Assembly: GCA_016188575.1 (NCBI GenBank)
Contig: JACPHN010000061.1
Location: 62,001-126,000, forward strand
DNA length: 64,000 nucleotides
Direction of reading: 5' to 3'
DNA from: Candidatus Schekmanbacteria bacterium
GTDB lineage: Bacteria > CSSED10-310 > JACPHN01
Of the stretch, positions 36,201-43,734 are shown piece by piece. Both the position numbers and the translations under genes were made by a program. The first letter of the stretch is position 1. Every line of letters begins with the position of its first letter. The notes below the pieces were generated by a model that was not told the DNA's origin, made no database searches, and saw only the letters and a program-made list of their open reading frames with translations.

Positions 36201-37792
36201 CGCAAAGCAATGACGGCACGGGCCGCCATCATGGGCGTCACGGCGCGCGCTGCAGGCGCAGTCCGTGGTGGCAGCGGTGGCGGGCAGGTTCCGGCGCTTT
36301 GCGGCCCTCCGCTGCTGAGCGCGGCGCGGACTTCGATGAAGAGCAGGTCCACAGCTCCCAGCAACGACGCCTCCTCCACCCCCTCCAACCGCCCGGCCGG
36401 CGGTTCAGCGCATTCCACCAAGACGACTGCAGGGGCTTCGGTCGCACTCGGTTCGAGTAGCGCTGCCGTGACCCGCAGCGCTTCGCCCGGGTCGGTCAGG
36501 CGAATGCGGCGTGGCTCGGCACCAAGCACGAGCACGCCAAGCGCCGCGGCGCCGGCCGCCGCGGCGACCGCAGCGTGCTCCCCGTGAATCCACACGAGAC
36601 CCGCGTGGCACATCGTGCTCCGCGGCGTCTGCTCGAAAGCCTCTGCCACCTTACCCCTCCGGTATCGCCGCAAGCACGCGCCGATACCCGCGCCCGGCGA
36701 GCATCCGGGGCAAGCCGCGCCGAGACCAATCCCGCCACCGCCGGCATGCTCGCGAAACCAGCGCCCCAGCGGCAGCACCGCCGCCGGTTCGCGCTCGCGC
36801 TCGCGCTCGCGGCCGCGCGCGATCTCGGTCGCGATCCACCCGGAGAGCCAGGCGAGGCTCGCATCGCCGGGATGGATCGCACCAGCGAGGCGTTGCAAGG
36901 CGTCCAGAGCCGAGCCTGGACGGTCCGCGACCGCGAAGGAAGCCAGACTCGACGCCCACGTCACCCACCAACCCGGAAGGCGAGCCGCCGGGTCTGAGGG
37001 GCAACTTTCGTCGGTCGCGGCGCCCTGCCCCGGCGCCTGCGACGGAAAGATTGCCGCGTCGCGCGGCGCGTGCACCGGAAGCGCCAGCTCGAGCAGGCAG
37101 ACCCCCAAGGAGTACAGGTCTGCCTCGGGTGTCGCCAGCCCGTTGCGCCAATACTCCGGAGGCGCATACCCCACCGTGCCGATGTGTGCTCTTCCTCGAC
37201 CGCCGATGGGTCTGCCCAACGGGGCGGCGTGCGAGAGGTCCATCAGCACCACCCGCGTCCCACTAGCGTCGGCTTCTGCGGCAACGCGAAAGTGGTCCGG
37301 ACGCAGGTCGCCGTGCGCGTACCGGTGGCGATGCAGGTGGTCAAGCGCAAAGAGCAGCTCGACTACCAGGCGCGCGGCGAGCGTCTCGTCGAGGTCCTCG
37401 ACGCGCACGGGAGCACCGAGCAGCTCCTGCACCGTAAACAGGTCGCCGCTCGTGGTCCGACCCGCATCCAGGGCCTCGGGAAACGCGCGATGGGGGCTTC
37501 TGCTCAAGATCAGATGTTCGCGAAGCAGAGCCCGTTCGTGCCGGCGCCGCTCACGGCGATTCTCACCGGCAGCGAGCTTCACCGCTACGCTTCGCCCGGT
37601 CTCCAGGTCCCGCGCCCGTAGCGCTTGTGCAACGCGGCCAGCGCCAAGATTGGCCTCCACGAGATAGCGCGCCGCCAAAATTGCGCCCCGATGCGTTTCC
37701 CCCGGGCTCGGCGGCAGCGAATCCGCAGTTTCACTCTCCTCGTTTTCTGCCGCGCTGCAAATCCTCAACCTCACGCTGAAAGGCTTCCGCAT
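33200..37792 (-). CDS. Kinase-like/TPR/GAF/sigma-54 activator fusion
   Basis: A 1,530-residue protein in one unbroken frame. Residues 40-330 form a protein-kinase-like domain with Lys 72 kept but the catalytic loop altered to HGDLRPDH (Arg to Gly and the metal-binding Asn to His) and DFG altered to DLS, so it may be a pseudokinase or weakly active. A long TPR/helical region follows, then a GAF domain (about 1050-1210), an AAA+ domain with Walker A GESGTGKE (1240), GAFTGA (1288-1293), Walker B GTLFLDEI and a Fis-type HTH (about 1485-1520). It would activate sigma-54 promoters. The start overlaps the end of nrdR by 62 bp; a GTG at 37774 is an alternative. It is coupled to PP2C. Confidence 0.85.
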   Translation of the reverse strand: MRKPFSVRLRICSAAENEESETADSLPPSPGETHRGAILAARYLVEANLGAGRVAQALRARDLETGRSVAVKLAAGENRRERRRHERALLREHLILSRSPHRAFPEALDAGRTTSGDLFTVQELLGAPVRVEDLDETLAARLVVELLFALDHLHRHRYAHGDLRPDHFRVAAEADASGTRVVLMDLSHAAPLGRPIGGRGRAHIGTVGYAPPEYWRNGLATPEADLYSLGVCLLELALPVHAPRDAAIFPSQAPGQGAATDESCPSDPAARLPGWWVTWASSLASFAVADRPGSALDALQRLAGAIHPGDASLAWLSGWIATEIARGREREREREPAAVLPLGRWFREHAGGGGIGLGAACPGCSPGAGIGACLRRYRRGKVAEAFEQTPRSTMCHAGLVWIHGEHAAVAAAAGAAALGVLVLGAEPRRIRLTDPGEALRVTAALLEPSATEAPAVVLVECAEPPAGRLEGVEEASLLGAVDLLFIEVRAALSSGGPQSAGTCPPPLPPRTAPAARAVTPMMAARAVIALRRAGRARDARQRANEAVQRWPELGPVAAETSVRLALDDNDVETARAEYRLLLESRAEARALDSLPVMRLLRLAELGRELHELDSARALLSQAAALAAARAGPTSQLARIATETARCALAGGQPAEALQVIATEWAGRHDAELACPGVVAELLRTEAVALRHLGRGQEAAQRIAAADECLPHRPAYCGQRAAIDNLRALLCYEGGHLAAATAAFSRAITAAGAAAMGRRRDRISHERMRANLAMTLLLRGELAQARAHLETAVRRSFALGDAELQAAVLHNWGLLAHARGNHDDALRRIREAATRWESAGNPYQSCLSRLGYCTVLIAIGDYRAARPRLERLREDAARLGRPQLVAAVAVASAEAALGDGDEIEVVRWTTRAESVLRATLPVNERRLAVVERLRGSASRSLRAARSHFRMSRKWLRSVDSTLEEGLTLMAWAQRELREWCSPARARLLAARAARCLRVSESWKSAQTCEEYCMEIDNRLAGRHLPAARRHLVALVEIGQRINELTSLAELFSVVLDVAITAVGGERGLLLLAIPEQPNSFDIASVRHIDPARVEEATAISSSAVAQILSEGKPLIVRDTAADPAFASRHSVSVYGIQSLLCVPLRLRDRTIGAVYVDILTRERAFEDDDLTFLTSFAQQAALALDNARFRQRLLDENQRLRDEARQDLMFSEIIAASSPMQDLFKTMRRIKDSSTTVFIGGESGTGKELIARALHYNSDRRDGPFVAVALGAVAETIIESELFGHVRGAFTGAHADRVGLALQADKGTLFLDEIADVSPAMQVKILRFLEQREIRPVGSPTTRHVDVRVISATNKDLRTEVDSGRFREDLFYRLYVMPLQAPPLRERRGDVPLLATHFLRKMIKRMGRIIPGFSEEAMRRLEAYHWPGNVRELQNVVERAIHLTDDGEIVSVEQLPSEVRGKTLAVSGFPATDAGGSLQEAMDRFERKAVLETLDRCGWHRARTADALGVTRQALVKKMHRLAISEECDRA

Positions 37793-38198
37793 CCCGGAAG
37801 CGCCGATAGACCGAGGCGAACCGGACGTAGGCGACTTCGTCGAGCAGCCGCAATCGCGACATCACGTACTCTCCTATCGAGCCCGAGGTAAGCTCTCGCG
37901 CCTTGCTGGCATGCAGCATCGTTTCGACCTCGTCGACCATCTCCTCCAGCTCGGTAACCGACACCGGTCGCTTTTCGCAGGCCTTGAGCAGGCCGTCGAG
38001 CAGCTTCTGGCGGCTGAACGCTTCCCGGCGTCCATCGGCTTTGATGACGCGGAACAACTCGGGTTCCACCCGTTCATACGTGGTGAACCGCCGCCGGCAA
38101 GAAAGACACTCCCGGCGGCGGCGGATGCTCTCGCCACCGCGCACCGAGCGCGTATCGATTACCTTGTCCTCGGATCCGTGGCAGTAGGGGCAGATCAT
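37731..38198 (-). CDS. nrdR: NrdR transcriptional repressor
   Basis: A 155-residue NrdR. The zinc ribbon CPYC...CLSC (positions 3-6 and 31-34), the RRRRECLSCRRRFTTYER element, and the ATP-cone domain (VIKADGRREAFSRQKLLDGL) are typical. It represses ribonucleotide reductase genes in response to dATP/ATP. Its ATG overlaps the ribF TGA (ATGA). NrdR next to riboflavin genes is common in proteobacteria. Confidence 0.95.
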   Translation of the reverse strand: MICPYCHGSEDKVIDTRSVRGGESIRRRRECLSCRRRFTTYERVEPELFRVIKADGRREAFSRQKLLDGLLKACEKRPVSVTELEEMVDEVETMLHASKARELTSGSIGEYVMSRLRLLDEVAYVRFASVYRRFRDAEAFQREVEDLQRGRKRGE

Positions 38199-39193
38199 GG
38201 TTTGCAGGGCGCGGTGATTGGTTCGACGTTGAACGGATCGAGCAGGCTTCGGATCGTGGGGAGCACCTCGCGCGCCTTGCCAATATCCGCGGCGATTTGC
38301 CGGACGAGCGCCCCTGGGGAGCTGAATCGCTCCTCGCGGCGGAGTAACGACCACAGCTCGATGCCAAGCGCACACCCGTACAGGTCGCCTGCCCAATCCA
38401 GCAGGTGGGTTTCGACGACGACGCTACTTTCTCCAAACGTCAGATTTCTACCCACATACGTGACGCTGTCCCACCGCTCCCGCGGCGCCTGCGGCGCACC
38501 AATGACCGTGCGCGTCGCGTAGACGCCGTTGGGGACAAGCGGCGGGTAAGACAGCTCCAGGTTGGCGGTCGCGAACCCGAGCTTGTGACCGCGGCCGTTC
38601 CCGCGGACAGTGGTGCCGCACACGATGTAGGGGTGGCCAAGCTGGCTATTGGCGAGCTCGATGGCCCCCTGCGCAAGAGCCTGACGCACCGCCGTGCTGC
38701 GCACCGCCGCCCCGTCCAGGACCAGCTCACCCGCAATCTCGACGTCGACGCCCGCTCTTTTTCCCCAATCCACCAGATGGTCCGGCCCACCTCCGCGGTT
38801 CTTCCCGTACGTGGCGTCCGGACCAATGACAATGTGGCGCGGCGCGATGACACGTCCGACGAGCTCGTCGACGAATTCGTCGGCTGTATAGGCCGCGAAC
38901 TGCTCGTCGAATCGCTGAGCAACCATGATGTCAACGCCTGCGGCTTGCGCCAGCGCGATCTTGACCGGCAGCGGCGTGATCCGGAACGGCGCCGCGGCGG
39001 GATGGAAGAGCTCCTCCGGGTGAGGCTCGAAGGTGAGGAGTAGAGAACGACCCTCCGTCGCGCGACACCAATCTCCGAGTCGCTTGATAATGAACTGATG
39101 CCCGCGGTGCATGCCATCGAAGTTCCCGATGGTCATCCCCACTTGCCGGCGCGGTGCCGGCCGATAGCTTCCCAGAGAATGCAGGAGCTCCAT
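38195..39193 (-). CDS. ribF: Bifunctional riboflavin kinase/FAD synthetase
   Basis: A 332-residue RibF. The FAD synthetase half has GNFDGMHRGHQFII and TFEPHPEELF, then IGPDATYGKNRGG where most homologues have a DFRFG-like element. The kinase half has GHKLGFATANL (consensus GxPTAN; Pro is Ala here), PNGVYA and WDSVTYVGRNLTFGE. It makes FMN and FAD in the cytoplasm. It is the first gene of a coupled ribF-nrdR-(kinase fusion)-PP2C run. Confidence 0.9.
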   Translation of the reverse strand: MELLHSLGSYRPAPRRQVGMTIGNFDGMHRGHQFIIKRLGDWCRATEGRSLLLTFEPHPEELFHPAAAPFRITPLPVKIALAQAAGVDIMVAQRFDEQFAAYTADEFVDELVGRVIAPRHIVIGPDATYGKNRGGGPDHLVDWGKRAGVDVEIAGELVLDGAAVRSTAVRQALAQGAIELANSQLGHPYIVCGTTVRGNGRGHKLGFATANLELSYPPLVPNGVYATRTVIGAPQAPRERWDSVTYVGRNLTFGESSVVVETHLLDWAGDLYGCALGIELWSLLRREERFSSPGALVRQIAADIGKAREVLPTIRSLLDPFNVEPITAPCKP

Positions 39194-39202
39194 CTGCCGC
39201 CG

Positions 39203-40444
39203 TCAGCTCATGGCCCCGAAGAAGCCCACGATGGTTTCCTCGTTGCTCAGCAGCTCGGCGACCACCTCATCCACGTCGTCTCCCCAGAAACCGAGCTCCC
39301 CCAAGGCCACCGGATCCGGGTCAGGCGCGACGGGATCTCCCCATTCGCCGAAACGCGAGCGCATGGCCGCGCAGTCCGCCACGTGCACAATGTTCGTCAG
39401 CAGTGCCTTGCCTCCGCTGCGCGGCTGCGGGCAGTGATGCCAGCGCACAGGCTCCCACGCGAGCTCCGGAAGCCCCCAGCTACTCACCTGCCAGGCTCCC
39501 ACTCTGGCGTGATCGACGCCGAGTACCTCCTGCTCCAGGTCCTGAATCGGCCGGTGTTGCTCATGTGCCTTTTCGACCAGCGCCAGGTATTCGCCGCCGA
39601 GCTTGTGAAAGAGCACGGCCTTGCCGATGTCGTGGAAGAGCCCCGCGAGAAAAGCCGATTCTCCGCCGCCGGGCTGGAGACGTTCCGCAATCGAGCGAGC
39701 GGCAACCGCGGTGGCCACCGAGTGCACCCAGAAGGTACGCATGCTGAACCGGTGCCCCGCCGGCGAGGTGGTGAAGGTCTCGAAAACGGAAGCTGACAGA
39801 ATCACGTTGCGGAGCGAAAGCAAGCCCATCAGGAGAATGGCGTGGTTGATGGAATGAACGCGTTGTCCCACGCCGAAAAAGGCGGAGTTGGCCAGGTTGA
39901 GCAGCTTTGCCGCCATGACCTGATCGTGATGCAGGATGTCCTCCACGTCGGCCAGGGTGGTGGTCGGCCGCTCGATGGCCATGAGCAGGCGAGAGGCGAC
40001 AATCGGCAACGTGGGAAGCTCGTCCAGGCGCCCGATGATACTTTCGAAACGCGACCGATCGAACGGTGAGGCGTCTCTTGGGAGCGGCGGCGGTGAAGCG
40101 TCTGCCTGAGGCATGTCACGCGGTCCGGGAGCGCGCTCTCGCCGCTCGCGGTAGCGCTCGAGGAAAAAATCCTGAAAAGCGCATACGAGCAGGAGGATTT
40201 CCTCCAAGGCGGCGCCGCGCAGACCCTTGCTTTCCAGCTCTCCGCGGTAGCCAGCGCGCGTCTCGCCAGTCGAATGCTGGCTCGGGTCCACGCCCAGTCG
40301 AGTCGCCCAGGCGCTGAATTCCAGGAGGCAGTCGTGAGCCTCCCGGGCCATTCCTACCGGCAATCGGCCGGCAAGCTGCTCATGCTCGATGAACTCGCTC
40401 GTGAGGTCTCGCATGAGCTGATTGGTGCTCTTGTCGTCTGTCAT
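39203..40444 (-). CDS. HDOD-domain signalling protein
   Basis: A 413-residue protein with an N-terminal helical region (1-140) and a C-terminal HDOD domain: LPTLPIVASRLLMAI, NLANSAFFGVGQRVHSINHAI, GLFHDIGKAVLF (the HD pair is kept) and PELAWEPVRWHH. HDOD proteins usually act as non-enzymatic signalling modules, often with two-component or c-di-GMP systems. The preserved HD leaves open a hydrolase role. It ends 9 bp before ribF begins, same strand. Confidence 0.8.
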   Translation of the reverse strand: MTDDKSTNQLMRDLTSEFIEHEQLAGRLPVGMAREAHDCLLEFSAWATRLGVDPSQHSTGETRAGYRGELESKGLRGAALEEILLLVCAFQDFFLERYRERRERAPGPRDMPQADASPPPLPRDASPFDRSRFESIIGRLDELPTLPIVASRLLMAIERPTTTLADVEDILHHDQVMAAKLLNLANSAFFGVGQRVHSINHAILLMGLLSLRNVILSASVFETFTTSPAGHRFSMRTFWVHSVATAVAARSIAERLQPGGGESAFLAGLFHDIGKAVLFHKLGGEYLALVEKAHEQHRPIQDLEQEVLGVDHARVGAWQVSSWGLPELAWEPVRWHHCPQPRSGGKALLTNIVHVADCAAMRSRFGEWGDPVAPDPDPVALGELGFWGDDVDEVVAELLSNEETIVGFFGAMS

Positions 40445-40503
40445 CGGATGGTCGTATGAGGAATCTGGTTTTACATCTATACGTACGAGGTTAAATCGGA
40501 AAA

Positions 40504-41166
40504 GTGAAGGGTCTGCTTCACTACAGGCTCCCTCCCTCCTGGGTACCGGACGCCTTGGTCCAGTTGGCGGCGGCCCATCTGGAGCGGAGCGGCCTGGTTA
40601 TCGCGCCGACGGAGACGTCTTACCTGTTGGGCGCGGGAGCTGACGACTGCACCGCCGTCGACGCGCTCATCGCGCTGAAGGGGCGAGGACAGGACAAGAC
40701 GATGAGCATCGCGGTGCTCGACGCTGCGGCGGCTGCCGTGTGGGGTCGTCTGGACCAACGGGCGATGGCGCTCATCGAGCGATTCTGGCCAGGCCCTTTG
40801 ACGCTCGTCGTGCCGGCGACCGGCGTGGCGCTTGCCCGTCTACACGCCGCGTGCGTGAGCCCTGCGGGCGCTGTGGCGCTGCGGTCGCCGCGGGAGCCCT
40901 TCCTCGCGGCGCTCCTGAGGCGCTATCGACACCCGCTCACCGCGACGTCCGCGAACCGCTCAGGCGGGCCGGAGCCAACGTCAGTTGCCGTGGTCCGCGC
41001 GCTGCTTGCCGCGGATGCGACGGGCAGCGCGATGTTTTTCGACGCCGGGGATCTGCGCGCCGGGCTGCCGTCCACCGTGCTGGATCTCTCGGTCGCCCCA
41101 GCAAGAATCTTGCGCTCCGGTCCGATCGGACGCGAGGAGATCGCCCGAATAGCGGAGTGCCAATAG
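40504..41166 (+). CDS. Threonylcarbamoyl-AMP synthase family (Sua5/YrdC/YciO)
   Basis: A 220-residue YrdC-domain protein: LVIAPTETSYLLGAGA (substrate loop), LKGRGQDKTMSIAVLD, IERFWPGPLTLVVPA, VALRSPREPFLAAL and TATSANRSGGPEPTSV. It would form threonylcarbamoyl-AMP for tRNA t6A37 or be a YciO relative. The start is GTG at 40504 with a weak GGA upstream. The 59 bp to the divergent HDOD start are AT-rich and must carry both promoters. Confidence 0.85.
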   Translation: MKGLLHYRLPPSWVPDALVQLAAAHLERSGLVIAPTETSYLLGAGADDCTAVDALIALKGRGQDKTMSIAVLDAAAAAVWGRLDQRAMALIERFWPGPLTLVVPATGVALARLHAACVSPAGAVALRSPREPFLAALLRRYRHPLTATSANRSGGPEPTSVAVVRALLAADATGSAMFFDAGDLRAGLPSTVLDLSVAPARILRSGPIGREEIARIAECQ

Positions 41167-41479
41167 CGATTGGTGGGCGCCGCCAACTGCGGTTGGCAGC
41201 TCCGCGTAGCGCGCTGAGCGGCGGCATCTGCCGGTCTTTCGGGCAACGCCGCAGGGGTTTGGTTGGCCGCGCCACCGCGAGTTGGCATCGCGCCCCGAAA
41301 CGGGACTCCGGCGCGGAACCCCGTGCGGCGTCAGGAAACGGCGGCGATCTCACGAATTCGGCCAGTCGAACGGTCCCGTCCGAAGATGGCCCATGCCTTG
41401 CAAGTCTCTTGAGCGTGCGGCGACAAGAAACGAGGCCGCCAGCGCGAATAGATCAACCACTACATCCCAGGAGAACACC
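41167..41479. other. Intergenic region upstream of the exported protein
   Basis: No gene is evident. A GCCAAC/GTTGGC hairpin at 41179-41194 follows the YrdC-family stop and may end that transcript. The last 80 bp become AT-richer and end in AGGAG before the next ATG. Confidence 0.5.
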
Positions 41480-42436
41480 ATGAGCACCTCGATGAATGAC
41501 AACCGGCGCCTCAGCTTGGCCGCTGCCGCCCTGTTCGCCTTCCTTATCCTCATCGCCGCATCCGCCGCGTCTGCGGAGTGGCCCTTCGTCTACGGCCCCA
41601 AGGTCATGGTCAAAACCACCGACGCCGAGACCAACCAACTGTTCAGCGAGAACTTTCAGGTCAACCCGCGGCCGGGCGCGACGTATCGCCTGGCTCTGCG
41701 CAACGGCGATCCCCAGCACGAAAACCCCGTCGATTCCGCCACCGTCTACCTCAATGGCCACGAGGTCGTCACCGCCAGCGACTTCACCTCGATGCGCTTC
41801 GACTTCGAAGTGGACGTCAACCTCAATGACGGCGAGAACAACATCGCGATCACGGTAGCCGGTGCGCAGGGAAGCATCCTGACCGCGGCGATTCTCGGTC
41901 GCGAGCTGGAGCAAGGATTCGTCTGGGGTGGTGTCGCGACCATGCCGTGGATCGGCGTCAACGGTGGTGCCGGCGTGGACATCGATGCCCTCGTGCAGCT
42001 CAAGGCCAACTCGGTCGCCGGCCCGACCGCAGTGGTCGTGTCCTTCTGGGACAAGGAAGGAAACCGCGTCTTCCGGACTCGCCCGTTCCTGATGAAGAAC
42101 CACTCCTCGCTGGGCCTCAACGTCGAGGAAATGATTCAGAACATGGGCGAGGACTATGACGGCAGCCTGGACTACATCCTGGCCGGCGGCTGGGGCGAGT
42201 TCAGCGTCGAGGTCCACTGGATCAGCGTGGCGCCCTCGCGGATCACCGGCTCGGGTACCTGGATCCGCTTCGGTGAAAACGGCGTCGGCCTTCACCTGCC
42301 GCTCGAGCTCGTGGGCTGGGGCCGCATCGAGTGCGAGCAGTGCACCGCCGAGGATCCGGACGGCCGCCTCTCCGGGCTGAGCTCCACGACCATCATCGAC
42401 ATGAGCCGCCAGGCGAGCGAGCGCGCCCTGCGCTAG
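41480..42436 (+). CDS. Exported protein of unknown function
   Basis: A 318-residue secreted protein with a clear signal peptide (residues 11-32, LAAAALFAFLILIAASAASA then EWPF). The mature part is beta-rich with repeated Asn-Asp-Gly turns (VNLNDGENNIAITVAG) suggesting Ig-like or beta-sandwich folds, and one CEQC pair near the C-terminus. No family was recognised. AGGAG six bases upstream fixes the ATG at 41480. Two inverted repeats downstream end the transcript. Confidence 0.65.
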   Translation: MSTSMNDNRRLSLAAAALFAFLILIAASAASAEWPFVYGPKVMVKTTDAETNQLFSENFQVNPRPGATYRLALRNGDPQHENPVDSATVYLNGHEVVTASDFTSMRFDFEVDVNLNDGENNIAITVAGAQGSILTAAILGRELEQGFVWGGVATMPWIGVNGGAGVDIDALVQLKANSVAGPTAVVVSFWDKEGNRVFRTRPFLMKNHSSLGLNVEEMIQNMGEDYDGSLDYILAGGWGEFSVEVHWISVAPSRITGSGTWIRFGENGVGLHLPLELVGWGRIECEQCTAEDPDGRLSGLSSTTIIDMSRQASERALR

Positions 42437-42442
42437 GTCTGC

Positions 42443-42480
42443 CGGAGCTCAAGGGCGCGGCCCAGGGCGCGCCCTTGAGC
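42443..42480. repeat. 15-bp perfect inverted repeat after the exported-protein gene
   Basis: GAGCTCAAGGGCGCG (42443-42457) pairs with its complement at 42466-42480 across an 8-base loop. It begins seven bases past the stop codon. It has no T tract, so it is more likely an mRNA 3'-end stabiliser than the terminator itself. Confidence 0.7.
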
Positions 42481-42500
42481 TCCCTTCGAGATCCGCCGTG

Positions 42501-42547
42501 GCTCCGCCGCAACTCCCCCGTGGAGTCGCGGCGGAGCTGTTGTTTTT
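42501..42547 (+). terminator. Rho-independent terminator
   Basis: The stem GCTCCGCCGC (42501-42510) pairs with GCGGCGGAGC (42528-42537), extended by ACT/AGT across one mismatch, and is followed by TGTTGTTTTT. It lies between the exported-protein gene and the convergent Uma2 gene. It ends the plus-strand transcript; the reverse strand lacks a clear T tract. Confidence 0.75.
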
Positions 42548-42593
42548 CGCGCGTCGTCCCGAAAGTGCGCCCCGTGACCCGCTTTCTCGGACC

Positions 42594-43400
42594 TCAATCG
42601 ACGTCACCCCCCAGGGCGCGCAGACGCTCCGCCAAGCGCTCAGCCCGCTCCCGCTCCCGCGCCGCTTCCTCACCGGCGATCTGCGCATGTTCATGCTCGA
42701 GCTCCGCCCGTTCATGCTCCCGCTCCGCCCGCTCCCGCTCGACCTCCGCCTGCTCGGCGCCGGTCAGGATGAGCCGCCCCTCGCTGTCCTGCCACCGCAG
42801 CCATTCGCCCGTCAGCCCCTCGAACGTGCCGCGCCAGATCGTCACGCCGAGCCCCACGCCCGGCAGCAGCTCGGGAGGCACGCGCCGGTAGGTTTCCGCG
42901 CCGCTGACCTCCAAGCATTTCAGTGGCTCGCCCGAAAGGTAGGCCTCGGGGTCGAAGACGATGTAGTAGAGCACCCGCATGCGGCAATAGCGCCGTAACT
43001 TGACGTCAAGCTCCCCACCCATGCGATTCGAGACGATTTCGATCACCACATCCGGCGGCTTTCCGGCCTCCCAGAGGAAGTAGCTGCGGTACCTCTTTTC
43101 GTGAAGGTGCGGCGGGAGGTGGACGTCCAGGCTCAGCAGAACGTCCGGCACCACGGGCGGCTCGCGGACTGAGGTGAAGACTCCGACATTGGCCGTGGCC
43201 TGAAACGTGCGACCCGCACCCGGCCCCGGCCAGCTCGCATACAGCGGCTCGGTGAGCAACCGCATCTGCTTCTCGGAAAAGATGTTGTCCACGGGTACAT
43301 CATCCTCGGTAACCAGATTGTCGATATCGGGCATATCCTCCGGTCGGAGCACCGGGGGCGCGGCGACGGCCGGCGCGGCCGCCATGGCGATATCTGCCAT
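42594..43400 (-). CDS. Uma2-family (DUF820) nuclease-fold protein
   Basis: A 268-residue protein of the Uma2 family (PD-(D/E)XK fold): PDVLLSLDVHLPP, PDVVIEIVSNRMGGE, DVKLRRYCRMRVLYY and GVGLGVTIWRGTFEG are in family order. A C-terminal Glu/Arg-rich coiled coil (EVERERAEREHERAELEHEH) is common in this family. The ATG at 43400 has GAGGTGGAG upstream. Uma2 proteins are abundant and poorly understood; nuclease activity is inferred from fold only. Confidence 0.8.
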   Translation of the reverse strand: MADIAMAAAPAVAAPPVLRPEDMPDIDNLVTEDDVPVDNIFSEKQMRLLTEPLYASWPGPGAGRTFQATANVGVFTSVREPPVVPDVLLSLDVHLPPHLHEKRYRSYFLWEAGKPPDVVIEIVSNRMGGELDVKLRRYCRMRVLYYIVFDPEAYLSGEPLKCLEVSGAETYRRVPPELLPGVGLGVTIWRGTFEGLTGEWLRWQDSEGRLILTGAEQAEVERERAEREHERAELEHEHAQIAGEEAARERERAERLAERLRALGGDVD

Positions 43401-43734
43401 AAGCTCCACCTCCTCTCGGTGATGCGCGTTTCCGGCTCCGCGATTCACGACCCAAAAGCGCGCCGGCGCGGGCGACCCAACCGGTACGGCCACGCCTGTT
43501 CCTTTCAGCCTACCGCACCCGCAGCAGGCCGTCAACGCCGTGCATCCTGGGCGTGGCGGCAATGCGCTGCGCGCCCCGATAGTGGGCGCCTGGTCGCAAT
43601 TTGTGACCCATCTATTGCGGTCGCGCGCAGCGGGACCCGGTTCCACAAGGTGAACCCGCGCTCACCGGGCGGCGAGCCGGTGCACAGCGGCTGCGAATGG
43701 TGAGCCAGTATTTTCTCCTCTTGCGGGTAACTGT
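43401..43734. other. Intergenic region between Uma2 gene and repeat
   Basis: No convincing gene, only short frames without a domain. It must contain the Uma2 promoter near its left end. The right end abuts a GC-rich repeat. Confidence 0.5.
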
